Below, piece by piece: positions 16,221 through 24,196 of a DNA stretch of 64,000 bases. Below the pieces are notes generated by a model. The model was not told where the DNA came from, did not search any database, and saw only the letters and a program-made list of their open reading frames with translations. The translations under genes were made by a program, and so were the position numbers. The DNA is from CAYRFF01 sp964436125 (GTDB lineage Bacteria > Bacteroidota > Bacteroidia > Chitinophagales > Saprospiraceae): NCBI GenBank assembly GCA_964436125.1, contig CAYTBT010000007.1, forward strand, positions 40,951 to 104,950, given 5' to 3'. The stretch's first letter is position 1. Every line of letters begins with the position of its first letter.

Positions 16221-17885
16221 ATGAAAATATTTACACATAGTATAATAGGATTAATTGTACTTCTCTGTTTTACACAAGCACAGGGGCAGCATCTTTCCGG
16301 GAATCTACAAGCGAGTGGCAATTTTTTTATGCGTGATTCAGCTATCGGTGCTTATGGTACACCACAATATAATCGACAACTATTCGGTGCCGAAAGCTGG
16401 TTGAAGCTCAATTACAGCAATTGGGGTTTTGATTTTTCTATCCGCTTTGATTTATTCAATAACTCCAATATTATCAACCCAAATTCTTCCTATACCAATC
16501 AAGGCATCGGATACTGGCAGATTAAGAAGAGTATTGCCGATCTGGATATCACTGCCGGATATATTTATGATCAGATAGGAAGTGGTATAATATACCGAGC
16601 TTATGAAGAAAGGGCACTTGCAATTGACAATGCGCTGGTCGGGCTCCGGTTGCGGTATTCACTAGGGGATAACTGGACAATAAAAGGTTTTACGGGAAGA
16701 CAGAAAAAGCGATTTGATGTGTATGATCCTATTATCGTCGGCGGATCGATAGATGGCTTTTTTACAGTGGGCGATAGCACGGTGTGGTCATTTGCTCCGG
16801 GTTTTGGTATTGTGAGTAGGAAGCTGGATGACAAGAATATGGATAATCTCCTTAACACTCTTGCTACCTATAGTTCCAAGGACAGTATAGGAGCGCGATA
16901 TAATAATTATGCTTTTTCACTCTATAACACTTTATCCGTCGTTGGCTTTTCCTGGTATATAGAAGGTGCATATAAGACTGCTGAGCCCGTATATGATCAG
17001 CTTGCCGTCAAGACCAATCTCGATGGCTCGACCTCACTCGGAAAATTTGTCTATAAACCCGGCTATGTCCTTTATTCATCCTTAAGTTATGCCAAGGCGG
17101 GATTTGGGGCAACCTTTGAAGTAAAGAGGACGGATTATTTTTATTTCCGCGTGTTGCCGACCGCTCAATTAAATCTAGGTACGATTGCATTTCTTCCGCC
17201 GATGTCGCAACAGAATACATATCGACTCACAGCGAGATATCCATCGGCAACGCAAGAACTCGGTGAAATGGCTTATCAGCTAGACCTTGGTTATCGGTTT
17301 AATAAGAAATTGTCTGCGGGCATTAATATGTCCATGATAAGCAATCTCGACTCCGTGAATTTATACAGAGAGATTTTTCCTACGGTGACCTATGAACCAT
17401 CGAGAAAACACTATATCAAAGTCGGTTTGCAATTTGTCGCATCCAATCAAGGCGTATTTCTCAATGAAAGAGCCGACAGGGGAATAGTCCAAGCGGTCAC
17501 ACCCGTTGTAGAATACCTGTACAACATTACTAGAAGGCAGGCAATCCGATTTGAGTTGCAGTATATGAAAACCGGTGTAAACTGGAATGGATTTGATGAA
17601 TCTACGGAAGATCTCGATTACGGAAACTGGCTTTTCTTCCTGGCAGAATACAGTATCGCACCTAAATGGATATTTACGGTAAGTGATATGTATAATGTTG
17701 TTCCCAAAGGACGCAGCACAGGAGCTCAGCATTATCCGAGTGTAGGTGTAACTTATACCAGAGGCTCCAATCGCTTCAGCCTGCGCTATGTAAAACAGGT
17801 GGAGGGAATCGTATGCACAGGAGGTATATGTCGCCTTGAACCTGCATTCAGTGGTGTGAAATTTACAGTTAATTCAATCTTTTAA
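16221..17885 (+). CDS. DUF6029 family outer-membrane beta-barrel protein
   Basis: A 554-residue protein with a signal peptide (cleavage after AQGQ, about residue 23). The body is almost entirely alternating amphipathic beta strands rich in Y/W/F and G/N turns, such as YSNWGFDFSIRFDLF and WTIKGFTGRQKKRF, as in an outer-membrane barrel. It resembles the DUF6029 proteins that in Bacteroidota lie beside TlpA-like and Omp28-like genes. The function is unknown; the neighbours suggest an envelope redox or protein-maturation role. The Omp28-like lipoprotein gene follows after 12 bases. Confidence 0.82.
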   Translation: MKIFTHSIIGLIVLLCFTQAQGQHLSGNLQASGNFFMRDSAIGAYGTPQYNRQLFGAESWLKLNYSNWGFDFSIRFDLFNNSNIINPNSSYTNQGIGYWQIKKSIADLDITAGYIYDQIGSGIIYRAYEERALAIDNALVGLRLRYSLGDNWTIKGFTGRQKKRFDVYDPIIVGGSIDGFFTVGDSTVWSFAPGFGIVSRKLDDKNMDNLLNTLATYSSKDSIGARYNNYAFSLYNTLSVVGFSWYIEGAYKTAEPVYDQLAVKTNLDGSTSLGKFVYKPGYVLYSSLSYAKAGFGATFEVKRTDYFYFRVLPTAQLNLGTIAFLPPMSQQNTYRLTARYPSATQELGEMAYQLDLGYRFNKKLSAGINMSMISNLDSVNLYREIFPTVTYEPSRKHYIKVGLQFVASNQGVFLNERADRGIVQAVTPVVEYLYNITRRQAIRFELQYMKTGVNWNGFDESTEDLDYGNWLFFLAEYSIAPKWIFTVSDMYNVVPKGRSTGAQHYPSVGVTYTRGSNRFSLRYVKQVEGIVCTGGICRLEPAFSGVKFTVNSIF

Positions 17886-17897
17886 ACCATTATTCCG

Positions 17898-18755
17898 ATG
17901 AAAAATATAATCAGAAACAGCTTTTTACTTTCCTTGACCTGTCTCTTTTTTGCAGCTTGTCATGAAATTCCACCGGAAATTCCGGAAATTAATGTAAGTG
18001 GTGAAAAATCTGTCGTAATTGAGGAATTTACCGGTGTCAGATGTACTAATTGCCCTACAGCAGCTCAGGCAATCAGCAATCTCCAGAATCAATACGGTGA
18101 GAATGTCATAGCAGTTGCAATTCACGCACCTAAATATAGCTCCTTTACCGAGCCACACATGGATAGCAAATACGATTTCCGCATTCCGGAGGCTGATGCG
18201 ATAGCTGATCTCGTTGAAGGAGAGATTCTGGGATTGCCCTCAGCGATGTTTGATAGATATGATTTTGATAATGGAGGCCTACAAGGGCATGTTGTTAAAG
18301 TAAGTCAATACTCCAGTGCATTGAGCGAGAGATTACAGCAACCGGCAAAGTTTCTCATGTCCATCGATAATAAATATAACAAGGAAAATCGCGAGTTGAC
18401 TACAATAGCGCATATCCGACCACTTGAGGACATTGAGGGAGAAGTATATATCACATTTATGCTTATTGAAAACGGCATAGTCGATGTACAGACTGACAAG
18501 CATGAAATTATTGAAGATTATGTACACAATCACGTTCTGCGCGACATCTATTCAGTCAATCCTACGGGGGACAGGATTAATCAAGCATTGAAAGATAATC
18601 AACCTATTGTAATTAAGCGTAGTGTGAAAATAAAGCCACCGGAAGAAGGGAAAACCTGGAATAATCCGGAGAATATGGAGACGGTCGTATTTGTACATCG
18701 TCGTGATGGCAGTCTTACTTGTATGCAAGCGGTTATTGCCCATGTTATAGAATAA
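17898..18755 (+). CDS. Omp28-related lipoprotein with thioredoxin-like domain
   Basis: A 285-residue envelope lipoprotein. The signal ends in the lipobox FFAAC (Cys21), so it should be lipid-anchored. The following domain has VVIEEFTGVRCTNCPTAAQAI, a CxxC motif in thioredoxin-like context, and EQYGENVIAVAIHA-type strands. The C-terminal half is an Ig-like beta domain. Members are named after Porphyromonas Omp28; no activity is established, but the CxxC suggests thiol chemistry. It is translated just after the DUF6029 barrel and divergent from the TlpA-like gene. There is no T9SS domain. Confidence 0.85.
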   Translation: MKNIIRNSFLLSLTCLFFAACHEIPPEIPEINVSGEKSVVIEEFTGVRCTNCPTAAQAISNLQNQYGENVIAVAIHAPKYSSFTEPHMDSKYDFRIPEADAIADLVEGEILGLPSAMFDRYDFDNGGLQGHVVKVSQYSSALSERLQQPAKFLMSIDNKYNKENRELTTIAHIRPLEDIEGEVYITFMLIENGIVDVQTDKHEIIEDYVHNHVLRDIYSVNPTGDRINQALKDNQPIVIKRSVKIKPPEEGKTWNNPENMETVVFVHRRDGSLTCMQAVIAHVIE

Positions 18756-18801
18756 AAGGATGGAGTATTAAGAATTTTTCTATCTGTAGTCCACGATAAA
18801 A

Positions 18802-18832
18802 TTTGCCCTTAGCTCTTCACAATGTATCTTTG
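18802..18832 (+). promoter_or_regulatory. pheT promoter
   Basis: A near-ideal Bacteroidota promoter: TTTG (18802-18805), 19 bases, TAtcTTTG (18825-18832). The leader is about 20 bases. Confidence 0.8.
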
Positions 18833-18860
18833 TGCGCGATACATAATAAATATCCTATAG

Positions 18861-21284
18861 ATGAAGACATCATATAACTGGCTCAATCGCCACATCGATT
18901 TACATGGCATAGATAAAGAAAAGCTCGGTGAAATCTTGACAAGTCTCGGCCTTGAAGTAGAAGGAACAGAGGCTTATTCATCCATTCCCGGTGGATTGGA
19001 AGGAGTTACCGTAGGTAAAGTTCTCACTTGTGAAAAGCATCCTGATGCCGATAAGTTGCAAGTGACACAAGTTGATGTCGGTGCTGAAGAGCCCTTGCAG
19101 ATTGTCTGTGGTGCTCCCAATGTAGCCGCCGGTCAGACTGTAGCTGTCGCAAATGTCGGTACGGTTCTCTATGCCGGAGGCGAGGAATTTACAATAAAAA
19201 AAGCCAAGATACGCGGTGTCGCTTCTTTCGGCATGATATGTGCCGAGGATGAATTGTGCATAGGTGATTCTCACGATGGTATCATGGTTCTCCCGGATAC
19301 ATATATTCCAGGTACAGCTTTAAGCGATTATATTGACGCTTATGAAGATTATGTATATGACATAGGCCTTACTCCCAATCGCTCTGATGCAACTCACCAT
19401 CGCGGTGTCGCCAAGGATCTACTTGCATATCTTTCTTTCCATAGTGATGAGAATTATAAGCTTAAGCCACTTGAAACTTCTCTACCGGCAGTTTCCGATG
19501 AGCTGGAGATAGATATTCAGGTCGAAAATAGGCAAGATTGTCCGAGATATGCGGGATTGATAATTGATGATGTAGAGATTAAGGAATCACCTCTATGGAT
19601 GCAAAACCTCCTGAAGAGTATAGGCTTGCGGCCGATTAATAATATCGTTGATACGACCAATTTTATCCTGCATGACATGGGACAGCCTCTGCATGCATTT
19701 GATTACGATAAAATACAAGGACATGAAATACGCGTCAAACATTTGCCGGAAGGCACAGAATTTACAACTCTAGATGGAAACCAAATTTCCCTATCGGAAA
19801 AGGATTTAATGATCTGTGACGGTGAGGATAATGGATTATGTATTGCCGGCGTATACGGCGGGCAGGGAAGTGGAGTCACTGAAGAGACCAAAAGAATATT
19901 TCTCGAGTCGGCACATTTCAACGCAGAATCCGTGCGCAGGTCGTCTATGAAACATTTTTTGAGAACAGATGCCGCCAAGGTATTTGAGAAGGGGAGTGAT
20001 CCGTCCATTGTATTGGATGCATTGAAAAAAGCTACTCACTTACTGGTAGATCTCTGCGGTGGGAAAGTCGCATCGGAGATTAAGGAATTTTACCCAGAAG
20101 AAATCCAAGCACATGAAATACAGGTGCGATATAAACGCGTAACAAGCCTTATAGGTAAAGAATTAAGTGCAGAGGAAATAAAAGGTATCTTGAAAGCGCT
20201 GAATATGGAGCTCGTTTCTGAATCCAAAGAAGCCGTTACAGTACATGTGCCGACCGATAAGAATGAAGTGTTGAGGGAAGTGGATATTATTGAAGAAATC
20301 TTGCGTATTTATGGATTTGAGCAAGTGGAAGTCGATAATAGAAGTTCCGGACATACGCATGCAGTTCACCTTCCGGAAGCATTTCACATTAAACAAGATG
20401 TAAGCAAAATCCTTCAAGCCAACGGTTTTCTGGAAATGATGAATGTCTCCCTGACCGATTCTTCTCGATATAGTGAAACTGATGAGCTTATTTATATCAA
20501 TAATACATCCAATCAAAATCTGGATATTCTTCGTCCTGATATGTACGTATCAGCCCTTGAGACAGCAGCGTATAATATCAACCACAAACAACAGAACTTT
20601 GCCTTTTATGAATGGGGCTTTTCTTATCGTCATGCTGATGGGGATTATGAAGAGAAAGAAGCCCTATGCCTCATGATAAGCGGACTTGTGGAGGAAGAAA
20701 ACTGGAAGAATAAAGCTGCGATAGAAGCAGATTTCTATAGCTTAAAGGCATTTGTAGAGCTTATTTTGCACCGATTGGGTATTACCGGTTTCCAGGAAAG
20801 TAGAATTGAAGATGATGAAGTGCTGTCCTATGGTTTGAAATATCATCGTGGACCTATTGAGCTCGTTAAATATGGGAAAGTTAAAGCTAGTGAAGCAGAG
20901 GATTATGGTATAGAACAAGAAATATACGTCGCTATTTATGACTGGAAGAATATTATGAAGAACATCCCATCCAAAAGGATGAAATATGTACCGATTAATA
21001 AATATCCTTCAATTCATAGAGATCTCGCATTAATTGTAGATAAGTCTGTTGCCTATGAAGATATTGTCCGCCTTGTAAGGAAACAACTCAAACAGAATCT
21101 TGTAGATGTCCATCTATTTGATATTTATGAAGACGATGCATTATTCGGAGAAGGAAGGCATAGTCTTGCGATAAGAATGGAATTACAAGACAAGAAAAAG
21201 ACAATGACCGATAAGCAGGTGGAAGCCATGATGAGTAAACTTATACAAGCCTTGAAAAAGAAATTGGATATTGAACTCAGGTGA
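18861..21284 (+). CDS. pheT: Phenylalanine--tRNA ligase beta subunit
   Basis: The large subunit of the alpha2-beta2 PheRS, which carries tRNA-binding and editing functions. In order the sequence has the EMAP/OB tRNA-binding domain (about 40-150), the B3/B4 editing domain (about 215-390, including RSSMKHFLRTDAAKVFEKG), B5 (about 400-475), the catalytic-core-like module, and the C-terminal ferredoxin-fold anticodon-binding domain beginning KYVPINKYPSIHRDLALIVD. The 807-residue length is normal. pheS is not adjacent, so the two subunits are encoded apart, as in several Bacteroidota. Confidence 0.96.
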   Translation: MKTSYNWLNRHIDLHGIDKEKLGEILTSLGLEVEGTEAYSSIPGGLEGVTVGKVLTCEKHPDADKLQVTQVDVGAEEPLQIVCGAPNVAAGQTVAVANVGTVLYAGGEEFTIKKAKIRGVASFGMICAEDELCIGDSHDGIMVLPDTYIPGTALSDYIDAYEDYVYDIGLTPNRSDATHHRGVAKDLLAYLSFHSDENYKLKPLETSLPAVSDELEIDIQVENRQDCPRYAGLIIDDVEIKESPLWMQNLLKSIGLRPINNIVDTTNFILHDMGQPLHAFDYDKIQGHEIRVKHLPEGTEFTTLDGNQISLSEKDLMICDGEDNGLCIAGVYGGQGSGVTEETKRIFLESAHFNAESVRRSSMKHFLRTDAAKVFEKGSDPSIVLDALKKATHLLVDLCGGKVASEIKEFYPEEIQAHEIQVRYKRVTSLIGKELSAEEIKGILKALNMELVSESKEAVTVHVPTDKNEVLREVDIIEEILRIYGFEQVEVDNRSSGHTHAVHLPEAFHIKQDVSKILQANGFLEMMNVSLTDSSRYSETDELIYINNTSNQNLDILRPDMYVSALETAAYNINHKQQNFAFYEWGFSYRHADGDYEEKEALCLMISGLVEEENWKNKAAIEADFYSLKAFVELILHRLGITGFQESRIEDDEVLSYGLKYHRGPIELVKYGKVKASEAEDYGIEQEIYVAIYDWKNIMKNIPSKRMKYVPINKYPSIHRDLALIVDKSVAYEDIVRLVRKQLKQNLVDVHLFDIYEDDALFGEGRHSLAIRMELQDKKKTMTDKQVEAMMSKLIQALKKKLDIELR

Positions 21285-21309
21285 TTGAGGCTGAGGTCTC
21301 AAGGCGAGA

Positions 21310-21579
21310 CTACGAGCTCAGCTTGCTGAGTGAGATAGCTCGACCTAGTCCGCCGTAGGCGTGATAAAGGTTTAGGCTGAGGCTAAGGCTGAGGCTAAGG
21401 CTAAGGCTGAGGTTCATACCAGTAATCATTTTCATATACAGTAAATTTACATACTCTAGTTTTTCGGTACCGGCCAAGAGCTTATAGCCTATAGCGCTGG
21501 CGTTGCCGGAAAGGATAGCGGTGAATAAATCCGGAACTATAGATTGAAAACTGTTGAGGAATTTTTGTAAATTTGTCAT
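21310..21579 (-). CDS. Doubtful 89-aa hypothetical protein with L-S dipeptide repeat
   Basis: An open leftward frame whose first 55 residues (MTNLQKFLNSFQSIVPDLF...) look protein-like. Its second half reads LSLSLSLS only because the GGCTRA hexamer array is translated. The start overlaps the zapA-operon promoter on the other strand. It may be a real small gene invaded by the repeat, or chance; I rate it below even odds. Confidence 0.3.
   Translation of the reverse strand: MTNLQKFLNSFQSIVPDLFTAILSGNASAIGYKLLAGTEKLEYVNLLYMKMITGMNLSLSLSLSLSLSLNLYHAYGGLGRAISLSKLSS
21375..21410 (+). repeat. Tandem hexamer array (GGCTRA)6
   Basis: Six perfect consecutive GGCTGA/GGCTAA units with degenerate units on both sides and one isolated GGCTGA at 21289-21294. 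It is a simple-sequence array in intergenic DNA and could change length by slippage. Confidence 0.85.
21543..21575 (+). promoter_or_regulatory. Promoter of the zapB-like/zapA/rny genes
   Basis: A -7 TAaaTTTG lies at 21568-21575 with a weak ATTG 21 bases upstream. The leader is about 28 bases. Confidence 0.55.
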
Positions 21580-21609
21580 TGAAGATAAAATATTATACTT
21601 TTATAAACA

Positions 21610-21903
21610 ATGGTGGAAATAGAGAGGGAATTAAATGCCGTGTATGCCAAGGTGGAAACTATCCAAGGAAAACTGCGGCGTTTACAATCGGAAAAGCAGG
21701 AACTACTTCAACAGTTGGAGAATCAGGCTGCTTTAATTTCATCGCTGAAGAAAGAGAACTTAAAGCTGGAGAAGAAGAGTGAGGAGCAGAATGATCAGGC
21801 GGGCAAGATTCATAAGCTTGAGGCAGAGAAAGAATTAAGAGAAGAGCTTAATCAATATATCAAAGTGATTGATGAATGTCTAGGTCACTTAAAAAAGATA
21901 TAA
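21610..21903 (+). CDS. Small coiled-coil protein, possibly ZapB-like
   Basis: A 97-residue protein that is almost wholly coiled coil: heptads run through KVETIQGKLRRLQSEKQELL and LENQAALISSLKKENLKLEK to the end. No signal peptide or membrane segment is seen. It lies 4 bases before zapA. Small coiled coils next to zapA are common in Bacteroidota, and a role in the Z-ring similar to ZapB is a reasonable inference, but low-complexity coiled coils cannot be assigned by sequence alone. Confidence 0.72.
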   Translation: MVEIERELNAVYAKVETIQGKLRRLQSEKQELLQQLENQAALISSLKKENLKLEKKSEEQNDQAGKIHKLEAEKELREELNQYIKVIDECLGHLKKI

Positions 21904-21907
21904 ATGT

Positions 21908-22216
21908 ATGGCAAGTAGTGAATTGAAGAAAATGACTGTACGGATTGCCGGGAGAGATTATCCGGTGAGGGTGCGAGAAAGTGAGATGGACACAGTATCT
22001 CGCATTGCGAGTGAGATAAATAAGAAATTAAATGACCTTCAATTGCAATACAATAAAAATGATATACAAGATTGCTTATCGATGATAGCACTTACTTATG
22101 CTGTAGATTTTTACCAGAAATCTGAAGGTGTATCGGATGATAAGCAAGTTGAGAAAGACCTTTCCACAGAATTTGATCGCATTCATGCTCTGCTAGATTC
22201 CATTATCCAGTCTTAA
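21908..22216 (+). CDS. zapA: Cell division protein ZapA
   Basis: A 102-residue cytoplasmic protein that binds and bundles FtsZ filaments. The N-terminal ZapA domain shows the family pattern KKMTVRIAGRDYPVRV followed by SEMDTVSRIASEINKKL. The C-terminal part (DIQDCLSMIALTYAVDFYQ) forms the dimerisation coiled coil. It lies between the small coiled-coil gene (4-base gap) and rny (35-base gap), a common Bacteroidota order. Confidence 0.87.
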   Translation: MASSELKKMTVRIAGRDYPVRVRESEMDTVSRIASEINKKLNDLQLQYNKNDIQDCLSMIALTYAVDFYQKSEGVSDDKQVEKDLSTEFDRIHALLDSIIQS

Positions 22217-22251
22217 GTGTACTATTAAAGGACTTTAAGCTAGCAAATATT

Positions 22252-23979
22252 ATGGATTATATAGGGATTGTTGCCATCGTTGCAGTTATTACTGCAGTTA
22301 TTACATATTTTATTGTTAAAGCAGGACTCAATAGAGCCAATGCTGCCAAAGTCGATGAAATAAGCAGAAAAGCCGAGCTTGAGATTGAAAAAGCCAAGCT
22401 TTCCGCACAACGGATCCTCGATGAAGCTGATAGCAAAGCAGAAAAGATTATTTCCCAAGCCGAGTCCAAGTCTGAAAAGCTATTTGCGCAAGCTGAATCC
22501 AAGTCAGATAAACTCATTGCGCAGGCAGAAGCAAAACACGAGAACATAAAGCAAGAGAAAATTCATCAAGCCAAAGAAAAATATGCACAGCTTAAGGCGC
22601 AATTTGAAGAGGATAAAGCGCAGCAGAGAATTGCCTTGAAAGAAAAACAGAGCGAAATATCTGATAGCGAAAAAGCCATTGAAAGAAGGACTAAAGAACT
22701 TGCTCAACAGAAAGATGCGCTTCATCAACAATCATCAGAATTGAAGTCCGAGCGCGACAATATTTCCAAGCAGGCTAAAGCTCTGAGGAACAAAAAGCGG
22801 GAGGTTGATGAATTAAACAATCAACGAATCATGAAGCTGGAGAAGATCGGTGGAATGTCTGAAAGTGAAGCGAGGAAAGAGCTATTGGATGCCGTAAAAG
22901 CCAAGGCAGAAACAGATGCCATGTCAATAATCAAGGATACGATTTCTGAAGCAGAAGCAATTGCCAATCGCAAAGCACGGAAGATTATTATTCAGTCCAT
23001 TCAGCGGATGTGCGCAGAAATTACCATTGAGAACACAGTTACTGTTTTTAATCTCGATTCCGATGATGTAAAAGGGCAGATTATAGGACGTGAAGGAAGA
23101 AATATCCGTGCTCTTGAAGCTCAGACCGGCGCTGAGATAGTGGTGGATGATACTCCGGAAACCGTGATTATATCATCCTTTGACCCGATACGACGAGAAG
23201 TATGTCGGCTTGCATTAAAAAGACTCGTCGCCGATGGAAGGATACATCCGGCAAGTATAGAAGAAGTGGTGCAGAAAGTTAAAGATGAGCTCAATGAGCA
23301 GATTGTTGAAATAGGAGAGCGCACCGTAATTGAGTTAAATATCCATGGTCTGAAACCTTATCTCGTAAAAATGGTGGGAAGAATGCGTTTCAGATCGTCC
23401 TATGGACAGAACTTGTTGAAACACTCAATTGAGACTGCCAATCTCTGCGCCATTATGGCCGCGGAACTCGGTTTAAGCCCCAAACAAGCTGAACTTGCCA
23501 AGCGAGCTGGTTTGCTACACGACATCGGAAAAGTTTCTGAAGAAGATATAGAGCTTTCTCATGCTCTCATAGGGAAAAAGCTTACAGAGAAATATGGTGA
23601 GGATCCGATTGTTATTAATGCTGTCGGTGCTCATCACGATGAAATTGAAATGAATAATATTATTTCACCGATTGTCCAGGCTTGTGATGCAATTTCAGGA
23701 GCGCGCCCCGGTGCAAGAAGAGAGATTATGGAATCGTATATGAAGCGTATTGTCGAGCTCGAAGAACTCGCAATGGGTTATGAGGGTGTTCAAAAAGCCT
23801 ATGCTATGCAAGCCGGAAGAGAACTACGTGTGATGGTCGAGAGTGATAAAGTGAGTGATAAGCATGCCGATGACCTAGCTTTTATGATTTCTCAGAAAAT
23901 TCAAGATCAATTAAAATATCCGGGACAGGTGAATGTTCTCGTGATAAGAGAAAAAAGATCCAAAGCCATTGCGCGGTAA
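22252..23979 (+). CDS. rny: Ribonuclease Y
   Basis: A membrane-anchored endoribonuclease that starts mRNA decay. An N-terminal transmembrane helix (about residues 3-24) is followed by a long coiled coil (about 30-200), a KH RNA-binding domain (GQIIGREGRNIRALE near 275-290) and an HD phosphohydrolase domain (LLHDIGKV near 420). The C-terminal region ends NVLVIREKRSKAIAR. The 575-residue length is slightly above the usual 520 because of the coiled coil, which contains four near-identical 11-residue repeats. One exact dispersed 12-mer lies within these repeats. Confidence 0.96.
   Translation: MDYIGIVAIVAVITAVITYFIVKAGLNRANAAKVDEISRKAELEIEKAKLSAQRILDEADSKAEKIISQAESKSEKLFAQAESKSDKLIAQAEAKHENIKQEKIHQAKEKYAQLKAQFEEDKAQQRIALKEKQSEISDSEKAIERRTKELAQQKDALHQQSSELKSERDNISKQAKALRNKKREVDELNNQRIMKLEKIGGMSESEARKELLDAVKAKAETDAMSIIKDTISEAEAIANRKARKIIIQSIQRMCAEITIENTVTVFNLDSDDVKGQIIGREGRNIRALEAQTGAEIVVDDTPETVIISSFDPIRREVCRLALKRLVADGRIHPASIEEVVQKVKDELNEQIVEIGERTVIELNIHGLKPYLVKMVGRMRFRSSYGQNLLKHSIETANLCAIMAAELGLSPKQAELAKRAGLLHDIGKVSEEDIELSHALIGKKLTEKYGEDPIVINAVGAHHDEIEMNNIISPIVQACDAISGARPGARREIMESYMKRIVELEELAMGYEGVQKAYAMQAGRELRVMVESDKVSDKHADDLAFMISQKIQDQLKYPGQVNVLVIREKRSKAIAR
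22426..22557 (+). repeat. Four 11-residue (33-bp) repeats in the RNase Y coiled coil
   Basis: Residues 59-102 are four hendecads: ADSKAEKIISQ, AESKSEKLFAQ, AESKSDKLIAQ, AEAKHENIKQE. The middle two are nearly identical, which suggests recent in-frame duplication. Confidence 0.85.
22482..22493 (+). repeat. Dispersed 12-mer copy: ATTTGCGCAAGC
   Basis: Exact match to ATTTGCNNAAGC within rny, read in frame as F-A-Q-A, not L-R-K. Confidence 0.7.
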
Positions 23980-24023
23980 ATCGAAATGACAGAATATTTC
24001 CTCCATAGTGTAATATGTTGATT

Positions 24024-24046
24024 ATAAACTATCTACGATAGTTTAT
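24024..24046. other. Perfect 10-bp inverted repeat between rny and atpB
   Basis: ATAAACTATC and GATAGTTTAT flank a TAC loop. No T tract follows on either strand. It may be a weak rny terminator, a 3'-end stabilising hairpin or an operator. Confidence 0.55.
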
Positions 24047-24121
24047 ATCCGCGCAGTAAAATCTTGTGAATTCTCATTTGTGAAATCGAATGAAAATTCC
24101 TGAAAAAAGACTATTTATCCT

Positions 24122-24152
24122 TTTGTATAGTGAAGTAAGAATCCTACCTTTG
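24122..24152 (+). promoter_or_regulatory. Promoter of the atpBEFHAG operon
   Basis: TTTG (24122-24125), 19 bases, TAccTTTG (24145-24152): a near-ideal Bacteroidota promoter with a leader of about 38 bases. Confidence 0.82.
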
Positions 24153-24196
24153 CGCTGATTTTTGAATGATGGTCACGTACCTATGATACTGAGTTT

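Larger units (their letters stand above)
21285..21609. other. Repeat- and palindrome-rich intergenic region after pheT
   Basis: The region contains short inverted repeats (CTCAGC-TT-GCTGAG at 21317-21330; CGCC-gta-GGCG at 21351-21361), the GGCTRA hexamer array, and the promoter of the zapA operon at its right end. A low-confidence leftward frame overlaps most of it. Confidence 0.5.

Noticed and set aside
21375..21410. CRISPR array
   Set aside because: The hexamer units are contiguous with no spacers, and no other regularly spaced repeats of 24-40 bases occur in the window.
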